From Streptomyces cynarae (lineage in GTDB: Bacteria; Actinomycetota; Actinomycetes; Streptomycetales; Streptomycetaceae): a DNA stretch of 64,000 nt. Shown here in pieces: positions 8,774 through 19,391 of the stretch. Below the pieces are notes generated by a model. That model did no database searches and was not told the origin of the DNA. It saw nothing but the letters and a program-made list of their open reading frames with translations. A program made the translations under genes and the position numbers. How positions within the stretch are numbered: the first letter of the stretch is position 1; each line of letters begins with the position of its first letter. The stretch covers positions 5,796,001 through 5,860,000 of the forward strand of contig NZ_CP106793.1 of NCBI RefSeq assembly GCF_025642135.1, read 5' to 3'.

Positions 8774-11700
8774 CTACGCCTCGAACACCTCACGCACCAG
8801 CTGCTCCTGCTCCGCCTGGTGCCGCTTCGCCGAACCCACCGCCGGGGACGACGAGTGCGGGCGGGAGATGCGGCGCAGGCGCTCGCCGGCCGGGATGTCC
8901 GCGCCGACCGCCAGGTCCAGGTGGTCGATCAGGTTCAGGGCGATGAACGGCCAGGCGCCCTGGTTCGCCGGCTCCTCCTGGGCCCAGAGGTACTTCTCGG
9001 CGTTCGGGTACTTCTTGATCTCCTCCTGGAGCTCCGCACCCGGCAGCGGGTACAGGCGCTCGAGGCGGATGATCGCGGTGTCCGTGATGCCGCGCTTGGT
9101 GCGCTCGGCCTCCAGGTCGTAGTACAGCTTGCCGGCCACGAAGACGACCTTGCGGACGGCAGCGGCGTCCACCGTCGAATCGCCGATGACCGGGCGGAAC
9201 TGACCCGACGTGAACTCCTCCGTCTTCGACGCGGCGGCCTTCAGACGCAGCATCGACTTCGGGGTGAAGACCACCAGCGGCTTGTGGTGCGGGTTGTGCA
9301 CCTGCCAGCGCAGGAGGTGGAAGTAGTTCGACGGGAGGGTCGGCATGGCGACCGTCATGTTGTTCTGGGCACAGAGCTGGAGGAACCGCTCGACGCGGGC
9401 CGAGGAGTGGTCCGGGCCCTGACCCTCGTAGCCGTGGGGGAGCAGCAGGACGACACCGCTCGTCTGGCCCCACTTCTGCTCCGCCGCCGAGATGTACTCG
9501 TCGACCACCGTCTGCGCGCCGTTGACGAAGTCGCCGAACTGCGCCTCCCACATCACGAGCGCGTCGGGGCGGGCCAGCGAGTAGCCGTACTCGAAGCCCA
9601 TGACCGCGTACTCGGACAGAAGGGAGTTGTAGACGTTGTAGCGCGCCTGGTCCTCGGCGAGGTACTGGAGCGGGGTGTACTCCTCGCCCGTCTGGCGGTC
9701 GATGAGGACCGCGTGGCGCTGGCCGAAGGTGCCCCGCTGGGAGTCCTGGCCGGACAGGCGGACCGGGGTGCCCTCCAGGAGGAGGGAGCCGACCGCGAGG
9801 GTCTCGCCCATGCCCCAGTCGATCGTGCCGTCCTCGACCATCGCCGCCCGGCGCTGCAGCTGCGGCAGCAGACGCGGGTGCACGTGGAAGGAATCCGGGA
9901 TGTTGACCTGGGACTCGGCGATGCGCTTCACGACCTCGGTGGAGATCGCGGTGTTCACGGCGACCGGGAACTCCGCCTGCGGGTCCGACACCGGGCCGAC
10001 GCTCGGCTGGGCGGTCGTGGCCTCGCGGACCTCCGTGAAGACCTTCTCCAGCTGGCCCTGGTAGTCCTGCAGCGCCTGCTCGGCCTCTTCCAGGGTGATG
10101 TCGCCGCGACCGATCAGGGACTCGGTGTACAGCTTGCGCACCGAGCGCTTCTTGTCGATCAGGTCGTACATCAGCGGCTGGGTGAAGGCCGGGTTGTCCG
10201 ACTCGTTGTGACCGCGGCGGCGGTAGCAGATGAGGTCGATCACCACGTCCTTGTTGAACGCCTGGCGGAACTCGAAGGCGAGCCGCGCCACGCGCACGAC
10301 CGCCTCCGGGTCGTCGCCGTTCACGTGGAAGATCGGGGCCTCGATCATGCGGGCCACGTCCGTCGCGTACATGGAGGAGCGCGAGGACTCGGGGGCCGCG
10401 GTGAAGCCGACCTGGTTGTTGATGACGATGTGGACCGTGCCGCCGGTGCGGTAGCCGCGCAGCTGCGACATGTTCAGGGTCTCGGCCACCACGCCCTGGC
10501 CCGCGAAGGCCGCGTCGCCGTGGATCGCCACCGGCAGGACCGTGAAGTCCGTACCGCCCTTGTTGATGATGTCCTGCTTGGCCCGGGTGATGCCTTCGAT
10601 GACCGGGTCGACCGTCTCCAGATGGGACGGGTTCGCGGCCAGCGAGACCTTGATCTGCTCGCCGTCCAGGCCCGTGAAGGTGCCCTCGGCGCCCAGGTGG
10701 TACTTCACGTCGCCGGAGCCGTGCATCGACTTCGGGTCGAGGTTGCCCTCGAACTCGCGGAAGATCTGTGCGTACGACTTGCCGACGATGTTCGCCAGCA
10801 CGTTCAGGCGGCCGCGGTGGGCCATGCCGATGACGACCTCGTCCAGGCGGGACTCGGCAGCGGAGTCGATCACCGCGTCGAGCAGCGGGATGACGGACTC
10901 GCCGCCCTCGAGGGAGAAGCGCTTCTGGCCGACGTACTTCGTCTGCAGGAAGGTCTCGAAGGCCTCCGCGGCGTTCAGCCGGCGCAGGATGCGCAGCTGC
11001 TCCTCGCGCTCCGGCTTGGAGTGCGCGCGCTCCACGCGGTCCTGGATCCACTTGCGCTGCTTGGGGTCCTGGATGTGCATGTACTCGATGCCGGTGGTGC
11101 GGCAGTACGAGTCGCGGAGCACGCCGAGGATGTCCCGCAGCTTCATCATCGACTTGCCGGCGAAGCCGCCGACGGCGAACTCGCGCTCCAGGTCCCACAG
11201 GGTGAGGCCGTGCTCGGTGATGTCCAGGTCGGGGTGCTTGCGCTGCTGGTACTCCAGCGGGTCGGTGTCGGCCATGACGTGGCCGCGGACCCGGTAGGAG
11301 TGGATCAGCTCGAAGACGCGGGCGGCCTTGGTGACGTCGTCGTCGTGGCTGGCGTCGATGTCCTTGAGCCAGCGGACCGGCTCGTAGGGGATGCGCAGGG
11401 CCTCGAAGATCTCGTCGTAGAAGCGGTTCTCGCCCAGCAGCAGGTTCGCGACCTGGCGGAGGAACTCGCCGGAGGCGGCGCCCTGGATCACCCGGTGGTC
11501 GTAGGTCGACGTGAGCGTCATGACCTTGGAGACGCCGAGCTTGTTCAGGGTGTCCTGGGAGGTGCCCTGGAACTCCGCGGGGTAGTCCATGGAACCGACG
11601 CCCATGATCACCGACTGGCCGGGCATCAGGCGCGGCACCGAGTGGACCGTGCCGAGGCCGCCGGGGTTGGTGAGGGAGACGGTGACGCCGGTGAAGTCGT

Positions 11701-12622
11701 CCATCGTCAGCTTGCCGTCGCGGGCGCGGCGGACGATGTCCTCGTAGGCCTGCCAGAACTCGAAGAAGTTCAGCGTCTCGGCCTTCTTGATCGCCGCGAC
11801 GACGAGCTGGCGGTCGCCGTTGGGCTTGACCAGGTCGATGGCGAGGCCCAGGTTGACGTGGTCCGGCTTGACGAGGGTGGGCTTGCCGTCCTTCTGCGCG
11901 AACGACCAGTTCATCGACGGCATCGCCTTGATGGCCTGGACCATCGCGTAGCCGATGAGGTGCGTGAAGGAGATCTTCCCGCCGCGGGCGCGCTTGAGGT
12001 GGTTGTTGATGACGATGCGGTTGTCGAAGAGCAGCTTCACCGGGACCGCGCGCACGGACGTGGCCGTGGGGATCTCCAGGGAGGCGTTCATGTTCTTCGC
12101 GACGGCGGCGGCGGGGCCGCGCAGCGTCACCAGTTCGGGGCCGGCGGGGGCCTCGGACACGGGCTCGTCCTTCTTGGGCTGGGCGGGGGCCGCGGCGGGC
12201 TTCGCGGCGGCGGGTGCGGCGGGCTTGGCCGGAGCCGGTGCGGCGGCCGCCGGGGCGGGCTTCGCCGGGGTCGGGGCCGGTGCGGCGGCGGGCTGCGGAG
12301 CGGCGGCGGCCGGGGCCTGCGGTGCGGCGGGGGCCGCGGGCGCTGCCGCCTGCGGGGCCTGCGCTGCCTGGGGCGCCGTGGTGGTCTCCGCGGCCCCCGC
12401 GGCCGCGGTACCCGCCGGAGCCGAGGCGGCAGCGGCGGCGGCCCCGGGCTTGTAGTCGGCGAAGAAGTCCCACCAGGCACGGTCTACCGAATTCGGGTCC
12501 TGGAGGTACTGCTGATAGATCTCGTCGACGAGCCACTCGTTGGGACCGAACGCAGCAGCGGGATTCCTCCCGGCTTGGTCGTCGGTCGAGACGCTCGGGT
12601 TACTCGGGGACTGTGGCGACAC
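8774..12622 (-). CDS. kgd: Multifunctional 2-oxoglutarate dehydrogenase/decarboxylase (E1o with fused E2-type domain)
   Basis: About 1282 residues, the actinobacterial OdhA/Kgd architecture of the TCA cycle. A short N-terminal E1 helix ([17 protein letters not shown]) leads through an Ala/Pro-rich linker (about 60-155) to an E2-like succinyltransferase domain (about 165-405) with the catalytic TYDHRVIQG motif near residue 375. The thiamine-diphosphate E1 domain fills the rest, with [14 protein letters not shown] and [10 protein letters not shown] visible. There is no lipoyl domain, so it must use the lipoyl group of a separate E2. I prefer the GTG at 12622 (starts VSPQSPS); an in-frame GTG at 12649 would add nine residues and neither ribosome site is strong. 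Confidence 0.96.
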   Translation of the reverse strand: MSPQSPSNPSVSTDDQAGRNPAAAFGPNEWLVDEIYQQYLQDPNSVDRAWWDFFADYKPGAAAAAASAPAGTAAAGAAETTTAPQAAQAPQAAAPAAPAAPQAPAAAAPQPAAAPAPTPAKPAPAAAAPAPAKPAAPAAAKPAAAPAQPKKDEPVSEAPAGPELVTLRGPAAAVAKNMNASLEIPTATSVRAVPVKLLFDNRIVINNHLKRARGGKISFTHLIGYAMVQAIKAMPSMNWSFAQKDGKPTLVKPDHVNLGLAIDLVKPNGDRQLVVAAIKKAETLNFFEFWQAYEDIVRRARDGKLTMDDFTGVTVSLTNPGGLGTVHSVPRLMPGQSVIMGVGSMDYPAEFQGTSQDTLNKLGVSKVMTLTSTYDHRVIQGAASGEFLRQVANLLLGENRFYDEIFEALRIPYEPVRWLKDIDASHDDDVTKAARVFELIHSYRVRGHVMADTDPLEYQQRKHPDLDITEHGLTLWDLEREFAVGGFAGKSMMKLRDILGVLRDSYCRTTGIEYMHIQDPKQRKWIQDRVERAHSKPEREEQLRILRRLNAAEAFETFLQTKYVGQKRFSLEGGESVIPLLDAVIDSAAESRLDEVVIGMAHRGRLNVLANIVGKSYAQIFREFEGNLDPKSMHGSGDVKYHLGAEGTFTGLDGEQIKVSLAANPSHLETVDPVIEGITRAKQDIINKGGTDFTVLPVAIHGDAAFAGQGVVAETLNMSQLRGYRTGGTVHIVINNQVGFTAAPESSRSSMYATDVARMIEAPIFHVNGDDPEAVVRVARLAFEFRQAFNKDVVIDLICYRRRGHNESDNPAFTQPLMYDLIDKKRSVRKLYTESLIGRGDITLEEAEQALQDYQGQLEKVFTEVREATTAQPSVGPVSDPQAEFPVAVNTAISTEVVKRIAESQVNIPDSFHVHPRLLPQLQRRAAMVEDGTIDWGMGETLAVGSLLLEGTPVRLSGQDSQRGTFGQRHAVLIDRQTGEEYTPLQYLAEDQARYNVYNSLLSEYAVMGFEYGYSLARPDALVMWEAQFGDFVNGAQTVVDEYISAAEQKWGQTSGVVLLLPHGYEGQGPDHSSARVERFLQLCAQNNMTVAMPTLPSNYFHLLRWQVHNPHHKPLVVFTPKSMLRLKAAASKTEEFTSGQFRPVIGDSTVDAAAVRKVVFVAGKLYYDLEAERTKRGITDTAIIRLERLYPLPGAELQEEIKKYPNAEKYLWAQEEPANQGAWPFIALNLIDHLDLAVGADIPAGERLRRISRPHSSSPAVGSAKRHQAEQEQLVREVFEA

Positions 12623-12904
12623 GGCGGCAACCGCCCTCTTCCGCTTCACAAGGTGATTGGACAGCGGGAATAAAGGCTACGCCTCCAAGACCGTGAAGGT
12701 CAGGTCGGGCCGGTTCATCGTCGCGTAAGTCACATCAGAAAGTGCGTTTCAGGGGTTGAAATGGCGGGAAACAAGCGTGGTTCCGGTTGTGGACGGGTGC
12801 GACGACCCGGGCCCGGCGCGGGGAGTACGCGGGCCTCTGCCTGATCACACGTATCCGGCTGCGCGGACAGACGTGGATCTTGTTGCTCCGCTTCGAACTT
12901 TACG

Positions 12905-14014
12905 TCAACTTGGCAGAGATGGCTCTCCTGGAAGGGTGACCTGGATCCGGCAGCCGCGCGGGGATTCGGCCACACCGATCCGGCCACCGTGCAGATCCAC
13001 CGCCCAGCGGGCGATCGCCAGGCCGAGGCCCGTGCCGCCGTCGCTGCCGGGCCCGTGCGGCCGGTTCACGGCGCCGCGGTTGAATCGCTCGAAGACCCGG
13101 TGCCACTCCGACTGGGGGATGCCGGGACCCTCGTCCAGCACCTCCAGCTCCAGGGAGTCCGGGGCGGGTCCGCGCCGGGCCTTCACCGTGACGCGGCCGT
13201 GCGGCGGGCTGTGCTTGACCGCGTTGTCGATCAGGTTGGCGACGACCTGGTGGATCCGCTCCGGGTCCGCGTGCGCGGTCAGCTCCGGCGGGGAGACGTC
13301 GAGGTGCAGATGGACGTCCGTACGGGTGTGGGTGCCGGAGCCCGAGGCGATGCCCGCGCGCGCGGAGGACACCATCTGGGCCTCCTTGAGGACGCCCGAG
13401 AGGTACGGCCACACCTCGAAGCGACGTTTCTTCAGCGGAACGACGCCGTTGTCCAGGCGGGAGAGGTCCAGCAGCGTCTCCACCAGGCGGCCGAGGCGCT
13501 CGGTCTGCTTCAGCGCCGTGCGCATGGTCTCCGGGTCGGCCTCGGTGACCCCGTCGACGATGTTCTCCAGCACCGCGCGCAGGCCCGCGATGGGGGTGCG
13601 CAGCTCGTGCGAGACGTTCGCCACCAGCTCCTTGCGCTGGCTGTCCTGGGCCTCCAGCTCGTCGGCCATCAGGTTGATCGTCTGGGCCAGGTCGCCCAGC
13701 TCGTCCCGGCGGTTGTCACGCACGCGACGGCTGTAGTCGCCGTGCGAGATGGACCGGGCCACCGCGTTCATCTCGTCCAGCGGGGCGGTGAGCGAGTGCG
13801 CCACGAACTGCGTGATCAGCAGGGTGGCGATCATCGAGAACACCGTGATGAACCGCAGCTCGGTGGCGGTGCGCACCGCGATCATCAGCAGGCCCGTGGT
13901 GATGAACACCGAGATGACGACCAGCGCGCCCAGCTTGGTCTTGATCGAGAACGGACGTACGCCGCCCCAGGGCTGCCCGGGGCTCCTCCGCGCGGCCGAC
14001 CGCCCGTCGCTCAT
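12905..14014 (-). CDS. Two-component sensor histidine kinase
   Basis: A 369-residue membrane sensor kinase. A short N-terminus precedes two membrane segments (about 27-48 and 55-75) with almost no extracytoplasmic loop, so it probably senses within the membrane. A HAMP region with LTAPLDEMNAVARSI follows, then the H-box NVSHELRTPIAGL near residue 175 and the ATPase domain with N-box (LIDNAVKHSPP), DEGPGIP and GGTGLGLAIARW. The ATG overlaps the response regulator stop (ATGA), so it forms one operon with its partner. Signal unknown. Confidence 0.93.
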   Translation of the reverse strand: MSDGRSAARRSPGQPWGGVRPFSIKTKLGALVVISVFITTGLLMIAVRTATELRFITVFSMIATLLITQFVAHSLTAPLDEMNAVARSISHGDYSRRVRDNRRDELGDLAQTINLMADELEAQDSQRKELVANVSHELRTPIAGLRAVLENIVDGVTEADPETMRTALKQTERLGRLVETLLDLSRLDNGVVPLKKRRFEVWPYLSGVLKEAQMVSSARAGIASGSGTHTRTDVHLHLDVSPPELTAHADPERIHQVVANLIDNAVKHSPPHGRVTVKARRGPAPDSLELEVLDEGPGIPQSEWHRVFERFNRGAVNRPHGPGSDGGTGLGLAIARWAVDLHGGRIGVAESPRGCRIQVTLPGEPSLPS

Positions 14015-14748
14015 GGCGTCGGGGTCTCCAGGGCGTAGCCCACGCCGTGCACCGTCCGGATGCGCTCCGCTCCGATCTTCCGCCGCAGCGCCTTGATGTG
14101 GCTGTCGACGGTGCGGGTGCCGGAGGCGTCCGCCCAGTCCCACACCTCGGCGAGCAGCTGCTCACGGGAGAGCACGGCGCGCGGCGTGTTGGCCAGGCAC
14201 ACCAGGAGATCGAACTCGGTGGGCGTCAGGTGGACGTCCTCGCTGCGCACCCGCACCCGGCGCTGCGCATGGTCGATCTCCAGTTCGCCGAGGCGCAGTA
14301 TGCCGGTGCGCGGGGTCGCGGCGGCCAGCGCGGCCCGCTCCACCCGCCGCAGCAGCACGTGCACGCGCGCCGCCAGCTCCCGCATCGAGAACGGCTTGGT
14401 CATGTAGTCGTCGGCGCCGACACCGAGCCCGACCAGCATGTCGGTCTCGTCGTCGCGCGCGGTGAGCATCAGCACCGGCACCGGGCGCTGGGCCTGCACG
14501 CGCCGGCAGACCTCCAGGCCGTCGAAGCCCGGCAGCATGATGTCGAGGATCAGCAGGTCGGGCTGCCAGGCCTCCGCCGTGTCGACCGCCGCCGGACCGT
14601 CACCTGCCGTTTGCACGAGGAATCCCTCCGCGCGCAGACGGGTGGCGATGGCGTCGACGATCGTCTGGTCGTCCTCGACCACCAGGACGCGCCGCTGAGC
14701 GCCCGGGGTCGCCGTCGTGCCGTTGTGGGAGGTATGTGTCTGCTCCAT
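14011..14748 (-). CDS. OmpR-family response regulator
   Basis: A 245-residue DNA-binding response regulator. The receiver domain has the acidic pair VEDD (about 25-27), phospho-acceptor Asp69 in LLILDIMLPGFDG, Thr in LMLTARDD and Lys in YMTKPF. A winged-helix output domain follows from about residue 150 (LTPTEFDLLVCLA, then RTVDSHIKALRRKIG). It is the first gene of the operon with the histidine kinase. The target genes are not visible here. Confidence 0.94.
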   Translation of the reverse strand: MEQTHTSHNGTTATPGAQRRVLVVEDDQTIVDAIATRLRAEGFLVQTAGDGPAAVDTAEAWQPDLLILDIMLPGFDGLEVCRRVQAQRPVPVLMLTARDDETDMLVGLGVGADDYMTKPFSMRELAARVHVLLRRVERAALAAATPRTGILRLGELEIDHAQRRVRVRSEDVHLTPTEFDLLVCLANTPRAVLSREQLLAEVWDWADASGTRTVDSHIKALRRKIGAERIRTVHGVGYALETPTP

Positions 14749-14860
14749 CGCCCGCCCCTGGGGTTGCTTTCCGGAATCCGTGGGGTGATCCCATGACTGC
14801 GTTTGACGCTTGAATGATCGGCGTCAGGGAAGCAGCGTACGGGGAGTTACCGCCGGTCGG

Positions 14861-15556
14861 CTATCCAGGTCCGATCGCGAGGTGCACGACGTCGGGAACG
14901 CCCCGGGCAACGGGCACCTCTTCGGTACGCACCTGCCGGAACCCGGCATTCCTAAGGGTTCCTTCAAATTCCGGAGAGGGCTCGGCCGACCACACCGCGA
15001 GCACACCGCCGGGTTTCAACACCCTTGCGCAGCTTGTGAGTCCGGACGTCGAGTAGAGGCTGCCGTTGTCGTCCGTGACGGTCCACGCGGGGCCGTTGTC
15101 GATGTCCAGGCAGAGGGCGTCGTACGTGTCCGATGTCTCATTGACGTGGGCGACGAGGTCGGCCTCCACGATGCGGGTGCGCGGATCGGCGAGCGCGTCG
15201 GCGGACAGCGCGGACAGGGGCCCGTCGAGGTGCCAGTCGATGACGGCCCGTTCGCGTTCGACGACGGTGATGCGACCCCAGCGGGGGTCGGCTGCGGCGT
15301 GCGCGAGCGAGAAACCGACGCCGAGTCCGCCGATCAGCACGCTCGGGTCCGGGCGGCCGTCCAGGGCGTCGGACGCTGCCTGCACCAGCAGCCGTTCCGA
15401 GCGCCCGTCGGAGGTGTCCATCAGGAAGCAGCCGTTGGAGATGATCTGCAGCAGCTCGCCGTGGCGCCGCAACACGACCTCGCCGTGCGGTCCCTCACGA
15501 CGGTCCAGGACCACCGGGGTCTCGTCGGTGTCGTACGGATGAGGCATGGACCACAT
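14861..15556 (-). CDS. Spermidine-synthase-like methyltransferase-fold protein
   Basis: A 231-residue Rossmann-fold protein similar to polyamine synthases. The glycine-rich nucleotide loop is LIGGLGVGFSLAHA (about 73-86), an acidic TVVERE strand follows, and YDALCLDIDNGPAW corresponds to the Asp loop; SGLTSCARVLKPGGVLAV is the late strand typical of methyltransferases. The N-terminal domain of true spermidine synthases is reduced, so it may act on another substrate. Two ATG codons (15556 and 15547) are possible starts, neither with a strong ribosome site. It lies upstream of the two-component operon on the same strand. Confidence 0.82.
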   Translation of the reverse strand: MWSMPHPYDTDETPVVLDRREGPHGEVVLRRHGELLQIISNGCFLMDTSDGRSERLLVQAASDALDGRPDPSVLIGGLGVGFSLAHAAADPRWGRITVVERERAVIDWHLDGPLSALSADALADPRTRIVEADLVAHVNETSDTYDALCLDIDNGPAWTVTDDNGSLYSTSGLTSCARVLKPGGVLAVWSAEPSPEFEGTLRNAGFRQVRTEEVPVARGVPDVVHLAIGPG

Positions 15557-15781
15557 TCTGGTGACCGGCGGGGCGGGGGACGACGGATTTTCTCCGGCGG
15601 TCGAACGGCCTTTCCCGCAGTGGTCGAACGGACCACCGATGCCGCCGACGCCCGTCCGCGGTCACCCCGGACGCCGGAAACAGCTGGGAAGTTGCTATGA
15701 ATCGCGTCTCGGGTGGCGTCGGTCATAGACAGCGACCGGCGCGGCGCGAAGGGTGGAGCGCGACGGAAGGAGCGCCGCACC

Positions 15782-16559
15782 TTGGAACGTACGGTCTCGG
15801 CGGCTGACGCCACGCTCACGCCCCCCGAGACGGGCGCGCCGCTTCTGGACGGCATGCCGCGTCAGCGCACGGCGCCGCCGCCGTCGCGCCCCGGCTGCGC
15901 TCCCGGTGCCGTGGACGGCACCGCGCCTGGCATCGCTGCTGCCGAGCCCCACGCGGGCGCCGTTCACTTTCGGCTACGCCGCCGTGTTGCTGGTGACCTC
16001 ACTGTTCGCCCAGTTCGCCGACCCGTCGCTGGTGATCGCCCTGTATCAGGGATCCAGCACGGACGTCGCGCATCTGATGCGCAGTCCGGCGGTGGTGCTG
16101 CTGACCAGCGCGCTGTGGATCGCGGGCGGGATGATGTCGTACTACACGCTCGTCTTCCTGGTCGTGCTGACGGCGCTGGAGCGGCGGATAGGCGGTGCCC
16201 GCACGGCCGTCGTCTTCCTGCTCGGGCATGTTCTCGCGACGCTGGGCACCGAGGTCCCGGTCGGCCTCGCGGTCCTGGCGGGCCATCTGCCGGACAGTTC
16301 GCTGCACCGCCTCGACTACGGCATCAGTTTCGGCGTGGCGGCGAGCGTGGGCGCGCTGACGGGATTGCTGCGGCCGTGGCTGCGCTGGACCGTGCTGATC
16401 GTGTTCGCCGCGCTACTCCTCCAGGACCTGGCCGAGTTCACGGATCCGCTGAGCGACTGGGGCCATCTGATGGCGCTGGCGGTCGGCATCGCGACCTGGC
16501 CGCTGGTACGGCGCTGGGCCCGGACCGGAGCCGAGGTCACCCCGGCGCCGGCTCGGTGA
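15782..16559 (+). CDS. Rhomboid-like integral membrane protein with apparent frameshift
   Basis: The body (about 15900-16559) encodes six or so membrane segments with rhomboid-like features (FTFGYAAVLLVTSLFAQ, LTALERRIGGARTAVVFLLGH, HRLDYGISFGVAASVGALTG). I do not see a clear GxSx catalytic serine, so it may be inactive. No good start precedes the body in its own frame (only GTG at 15753 or 15906). In another frame, a TTG at 15782 preceded by GGAAGGAG encodes a natural N-terminus (ERTVSAADATLTPPETGAP). Removing one C from the CCCC run at 15889-15892 joins the two into a continuous protein of about 258 residues. It is either a sequence error or a recent mutation. Confidence 0.65.
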
Positions 16560-16771
16560 CTCCGGCCTCCGCCCCGCGGTTCCGCTGCCGGAAGCCACCC
16601 ACGCAGCACGGTCGGAGGTGCCGCCCGCGAAAGCCGCCCGGCCGCTCGCGGTGATGCGTCCCGCCCTCTGCGGGATCTGCCCCCGAGTCGCTCCGCCGCT
16701 GGTCACGGTACTCGCACCGACTGATCGCCGAGAGCGAACAAGGGTCGGGGAACAATCGAATCCTCTCGTGC

Positions 16772-16792
16772 ATTGAGTCTGCACAGCTCAAC
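16772..16792. promoter_or_regulatory. HAIR-type HspR operator upstream of lon
   Basis: The sequence ATTGAGT-N7-GCTCAAC closely matches the HspR inverted repeat CTTGAGT-N7-ACTCAAG (six of seven bases in the left arm, five of seven in the right). It lies 22-42 bp before the lon ATG. HspR is known to repress lon in Streptomyces lividans, which supports the assignment. Confidence 0.75.
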
Positions 16793-16813
16793 TTGACTGC
16801 CGAAGGGGAGATC

Positions 16814-19231
16814 ATGGCTTCGACGTCCACACCGCTCACCCTGCCTGTGCTGCCGCTCGACGGCGAGGTTGTGCTGCCCGGCATGGTGGTCCCGCTGGAC
16901 CTGAGCGACTCCGAGGTGCGCGCGGCGGTGGAGGCCGCCCAGGCGGCCGCCCGTTCCGAGCCCGGAAAGCCCAGGGTCCTGCTCGTTCCACGCATCGACG
17001 GCACCTACGCCGCCACCGGTGTCCTCGGCAGCGTCGAGCAGGTCGGCCGGCTCGCGGACGGCGACCCGGGCGCCCTCATCCGCGGCCTGGGACGGGTGAA
17101 GATCGGTGCGGGCACCACCGGGCCCGGCGCGGCGCTCTGGGTCGAGGGAACACGCATCGACGAGACGGTTCCCGACCCGCTGCCCGGCCACGTCGCCGAA
17201 CTCGTCAAGGAGTACAAGGCCCTCGCCGCCAGCTGGCTGAAGAAGCGCGGCGCCTGGCAGGTCGTCGACCGCGTCCAGGCCATCGACGACGTATCCGCGC
17301 TCGCCGACAACTCGGGCTACTCGCCCTTCCTCACCACCGAGCAGAAGGTGGAACTCCTGGAGACCACCGACCCGGTGGCCCGGCTGAAGCTCGCCACCCA
17401 GCAGCTCCGCGACCACCTCGCCGAGCAGGAGGTCGCCGAGTCCATCGCCAAGGACGTCCAGGAGGGCGTCGACAAGCAGCAGCGCGAGTTCCTGCTGCGC
17501 CGCCAGCTGGAAGCCGTCCGCAAGGAGCTGCGCGAGCTGGGCGGCGACACCCAGGGGGGTGAGGAGTCCGACGACTACCGCGCCCGCGTGGAGGCCGCCG
17601 ACCTGCCCGAGAAGGTCCGTGAGGCCGCCCTCAAGGAGGTCGACAAGCTCGAGCGCACCAGCGACCAGTCCCCCGAGGGCTCCTGGATCCGCACCTGGCT
17701 CGACACCGTGCTCGAGATGCCCTGGAACGAGCGCACCGAGGACGCGTACGACATCCGCGGCGCCAGGGCCGTCCTGGACGCCGAGCACGCGGGGCTGGAG
17801 GACGTGAAGGAGCGCATCACCGAGTACCTCGCGGTGCGCAAGCGGCGCGCCGACCGGGGCCTCGGCGTCGTGGGCGGCCGCCGCGGCGGCGCCGTGCTGG
17901 CGCTCGTCGGCCCGCCCGGCGTCGGCAAGACCAGCCTCGGCGAGTCCGTCGCGCACGCCATGGGCCGCAAGTTCGTCCGCGTCGCCCTCGGCGGCGTCCG
18001 CGACGAGGCCGAGGTCCGCGGCCACCGCCGTACGTACGTCGGCGCCCTGCCCGGCCGTATCGTGCGCGCCATCAAGGAGGCCGGTTCCATGAACCCGGTC
18101 GTCCTGCTGGACGAGATCGACAAGGTCGGCTCCGACTTCCGCGGCGACCCGGCCGCGGCCTTGCTCGAGGTACTGGACCCGGCGCAGAACCACACCTTCC
18201 GCGACCACTACCTGGAGGTCGAACTCGACCTGTCGGACGTGGTGTTCCTCGCCACGGCGAACGTCCTGGAGGCCATCCCGGAGGCGCTCGCCGACCGCAT
18301 GGACATCGTCCGCCTGGACGGCTACACCGAGGACGAGAAGGTCGTCATCGCCCGTGACCACCTGCTCCCGCGCCAGCTGGAGCGGGCCGGCCTGAACAAG
18401 GACGAGGTCACGATCGACGAGGCCGCGCTGCGCAAGCTCGCCGGCGAGTACACCCGCGAGGCGGGCGTGCGCACCCTGGAGCGGTCCATCGCGCGGCTGC
18501 TGCGCAAGGTCACGGCACAGCACGAACTCGGCGAGCGGGAGCTGCCGTTCACCGTCCGGGACGAGGACCTGCGCGGGCTGCTGGGGCGCCCGCACCACGT
18601 GCCCGAGTCCGCTCAGGACCCGGCCGAGCGGCGCACCGCGGTCCCCGGTGTGGCGACCGGCCTCGCGGTCACCGGCGCGGGCGGGGACGTCCTCTACGTC
18701 GAGGCGTCGCTGGCCGACCCGGAGACGGGCGCGGCGGGCCTGACCCTGACCGGTCAGCTCGGCGACGTGATGAAGGAGTCCGCGCAGATCGCGCTGAGCT
18801 TCCTGCGCTCCCACGGCGCCGAACTGGAACTGCCCGTCGGCGACCTGAAGGACCGGGGCGTGCACATCCACTTCCCGGCGGGCGCGGTCCCCAAGGACGG
18901 CCCGAGCGCGGGCATCACGATGACGACCGCGCTGGCCTCGCTGCTGTCGGGCCGGTTGGTCCGTACGGACGTGGCGATGACCGGTGAGGTCTCGCTGACC
19001 GGCCGGGTCCTGCCGATCGGCGGGGTGAAGCAGAAGCTGCTCGCCGCGCACCGGGCGGGGGTCACCACGGTGATCATCCCCAAGCGCAACGAGCCCGACC
19101 TGGACGACGTCCCGGCGGAGGTGCTGGACAAGCTCGACGTCCACGCCGTCACGGACGTCCGCCAGGTCCTGGAGCTGGCGCTCGCGCCCGCCACAAGCGA
19201 CGCGACGCCGGAGGTTCCGGTGGCGGCGTGA
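16814..19231 (+). CDS. lon: ATP-dependent Lon protease
   Basis: An 805-residue LonA-type protease degrading damaged and regulatory proteins in the cytoplasm. Order: LON substrate-binding N-domain (about 1-200, starting LPVLPLDGEVVLPGMVVPLD), a coiled coil (EQEVAESIAKDVQEGVDKQQ), AAA+ ATPase with Walker A GPPGVGKTS near residue 366 and Walker B LLDEIDK, then the protease domain with catalytic Ser (PKDGPSAGITM, about residue 698) and Lys (GGVKQKLLAA, about 739). The ATG at 16814 has GAAGGGGAG upstream and is preferred over a start seven codons earlier. An HspR-type operator precedes it and a hairpin terminator follows. Confidence 0.97.
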   Translation: MASTSTPLTLPVLPLDGEVVLPGMVVPLDLSDSEVRAAVEAAQAAARSEPGKPRVLLVPRIDGTYAATGVLGSVEQVGRLADGDPGALIRGLGRVKIGAGTTGPGAALWVEGTRIDETVPDPLPGHVAELVKEYKALAASWLKKRGAWQVVDRVQAIDDVSALADNSGYSPFLTTEQKVELLETTDPVARLKLATQQLRDHLAEQEVAESIAKDVQEGVDKQQREFLLRRQLEAVRKELRELGGDTQGGEESDDYRARVEAADLPEKVREAALKEVDKLERTSDQSPEGSWIRTWLDTVLEMPWNERTEDAYDIRGARAVLDAEHAGLEDVKERITEYLAVRKRRADRGLGVVGGRRGGAVLALVGPPGVGKTSLGESVAHAMGRKFVRVALGGVRDEAEVRGHRRTYVGALPGRIVRAIKEAGSMNPVVLLDEIDKVGSDFRGDPAAALLEVLDPAQNHTFRDHYLEVELDLSDVVFLATANVLEAIPEALADRMDIVRLDGYTEDEKVVIARDHLLPRQLERAGLNKDEVTIDEAALRKLAGEYTREAGVRTLERSIARLLRKVTAQHELGERELPFTVRDEDLRGLLGRPHHVPESAQDPAERRTAVPGVATGLAVTGAGGDVLYVEASLADPETGAAGLTLTGQLGDVMKESAQIALSFLRSHGAELELPVGDLKDRGVHIHFPAGAVPKDGPSAGITMTTALASLLSGRLVRTDVAMTGEVSLTGRVLPIGGVKQKLLAAHRAGVTTVIIPKRNEPDLDDVPAEVLDKLDVHAVTDVRQVLELALAPATSDATPEVPVAA

Positions 19232-19250
19232 CGGACGCCGCCGGATGAGG

Positions 19251-19286
19251 GAAGGCCCGGGTTTCGTGAGGGAGGCCCGGGCCTTC
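19251..19286. terminator. Terminator after lon
   Basis: An 11-bp perfect stem (GAAGGCCCGGG with CCCGGGCCTTC) and a 14-nt loop, 20 bp after the lon stop codon. Confidence 0.75.
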
Positions 19287-19391
19287 GCCATGGACCGGTG
19301 CTGCCGTTGGTCTACGCCTGCGAAATACTGACGGAGCTGCGGCGACGGCGACCTTCGGCGGAGACTTTCGAGGAACGGGATACCGGATCAG

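Noticed and set aside
8819..12673. A 1284-codon open frame opposite kgd
   Set aside because: It is the antisense shadow of a high-GC gene; its product is Arg/Leu/Val/Asp-rich low-complexity with no family features, whereas kgd on the other strand is unmistakable.
16703..19291. Long open frame opposite lon (862 codons) and similar ones opposite cvnA, the MFS gene and DUF4132
   Set aside because: GC-skewed third positions create long antisense frames; compositions are unnatural and the sense genes have all family motifs.
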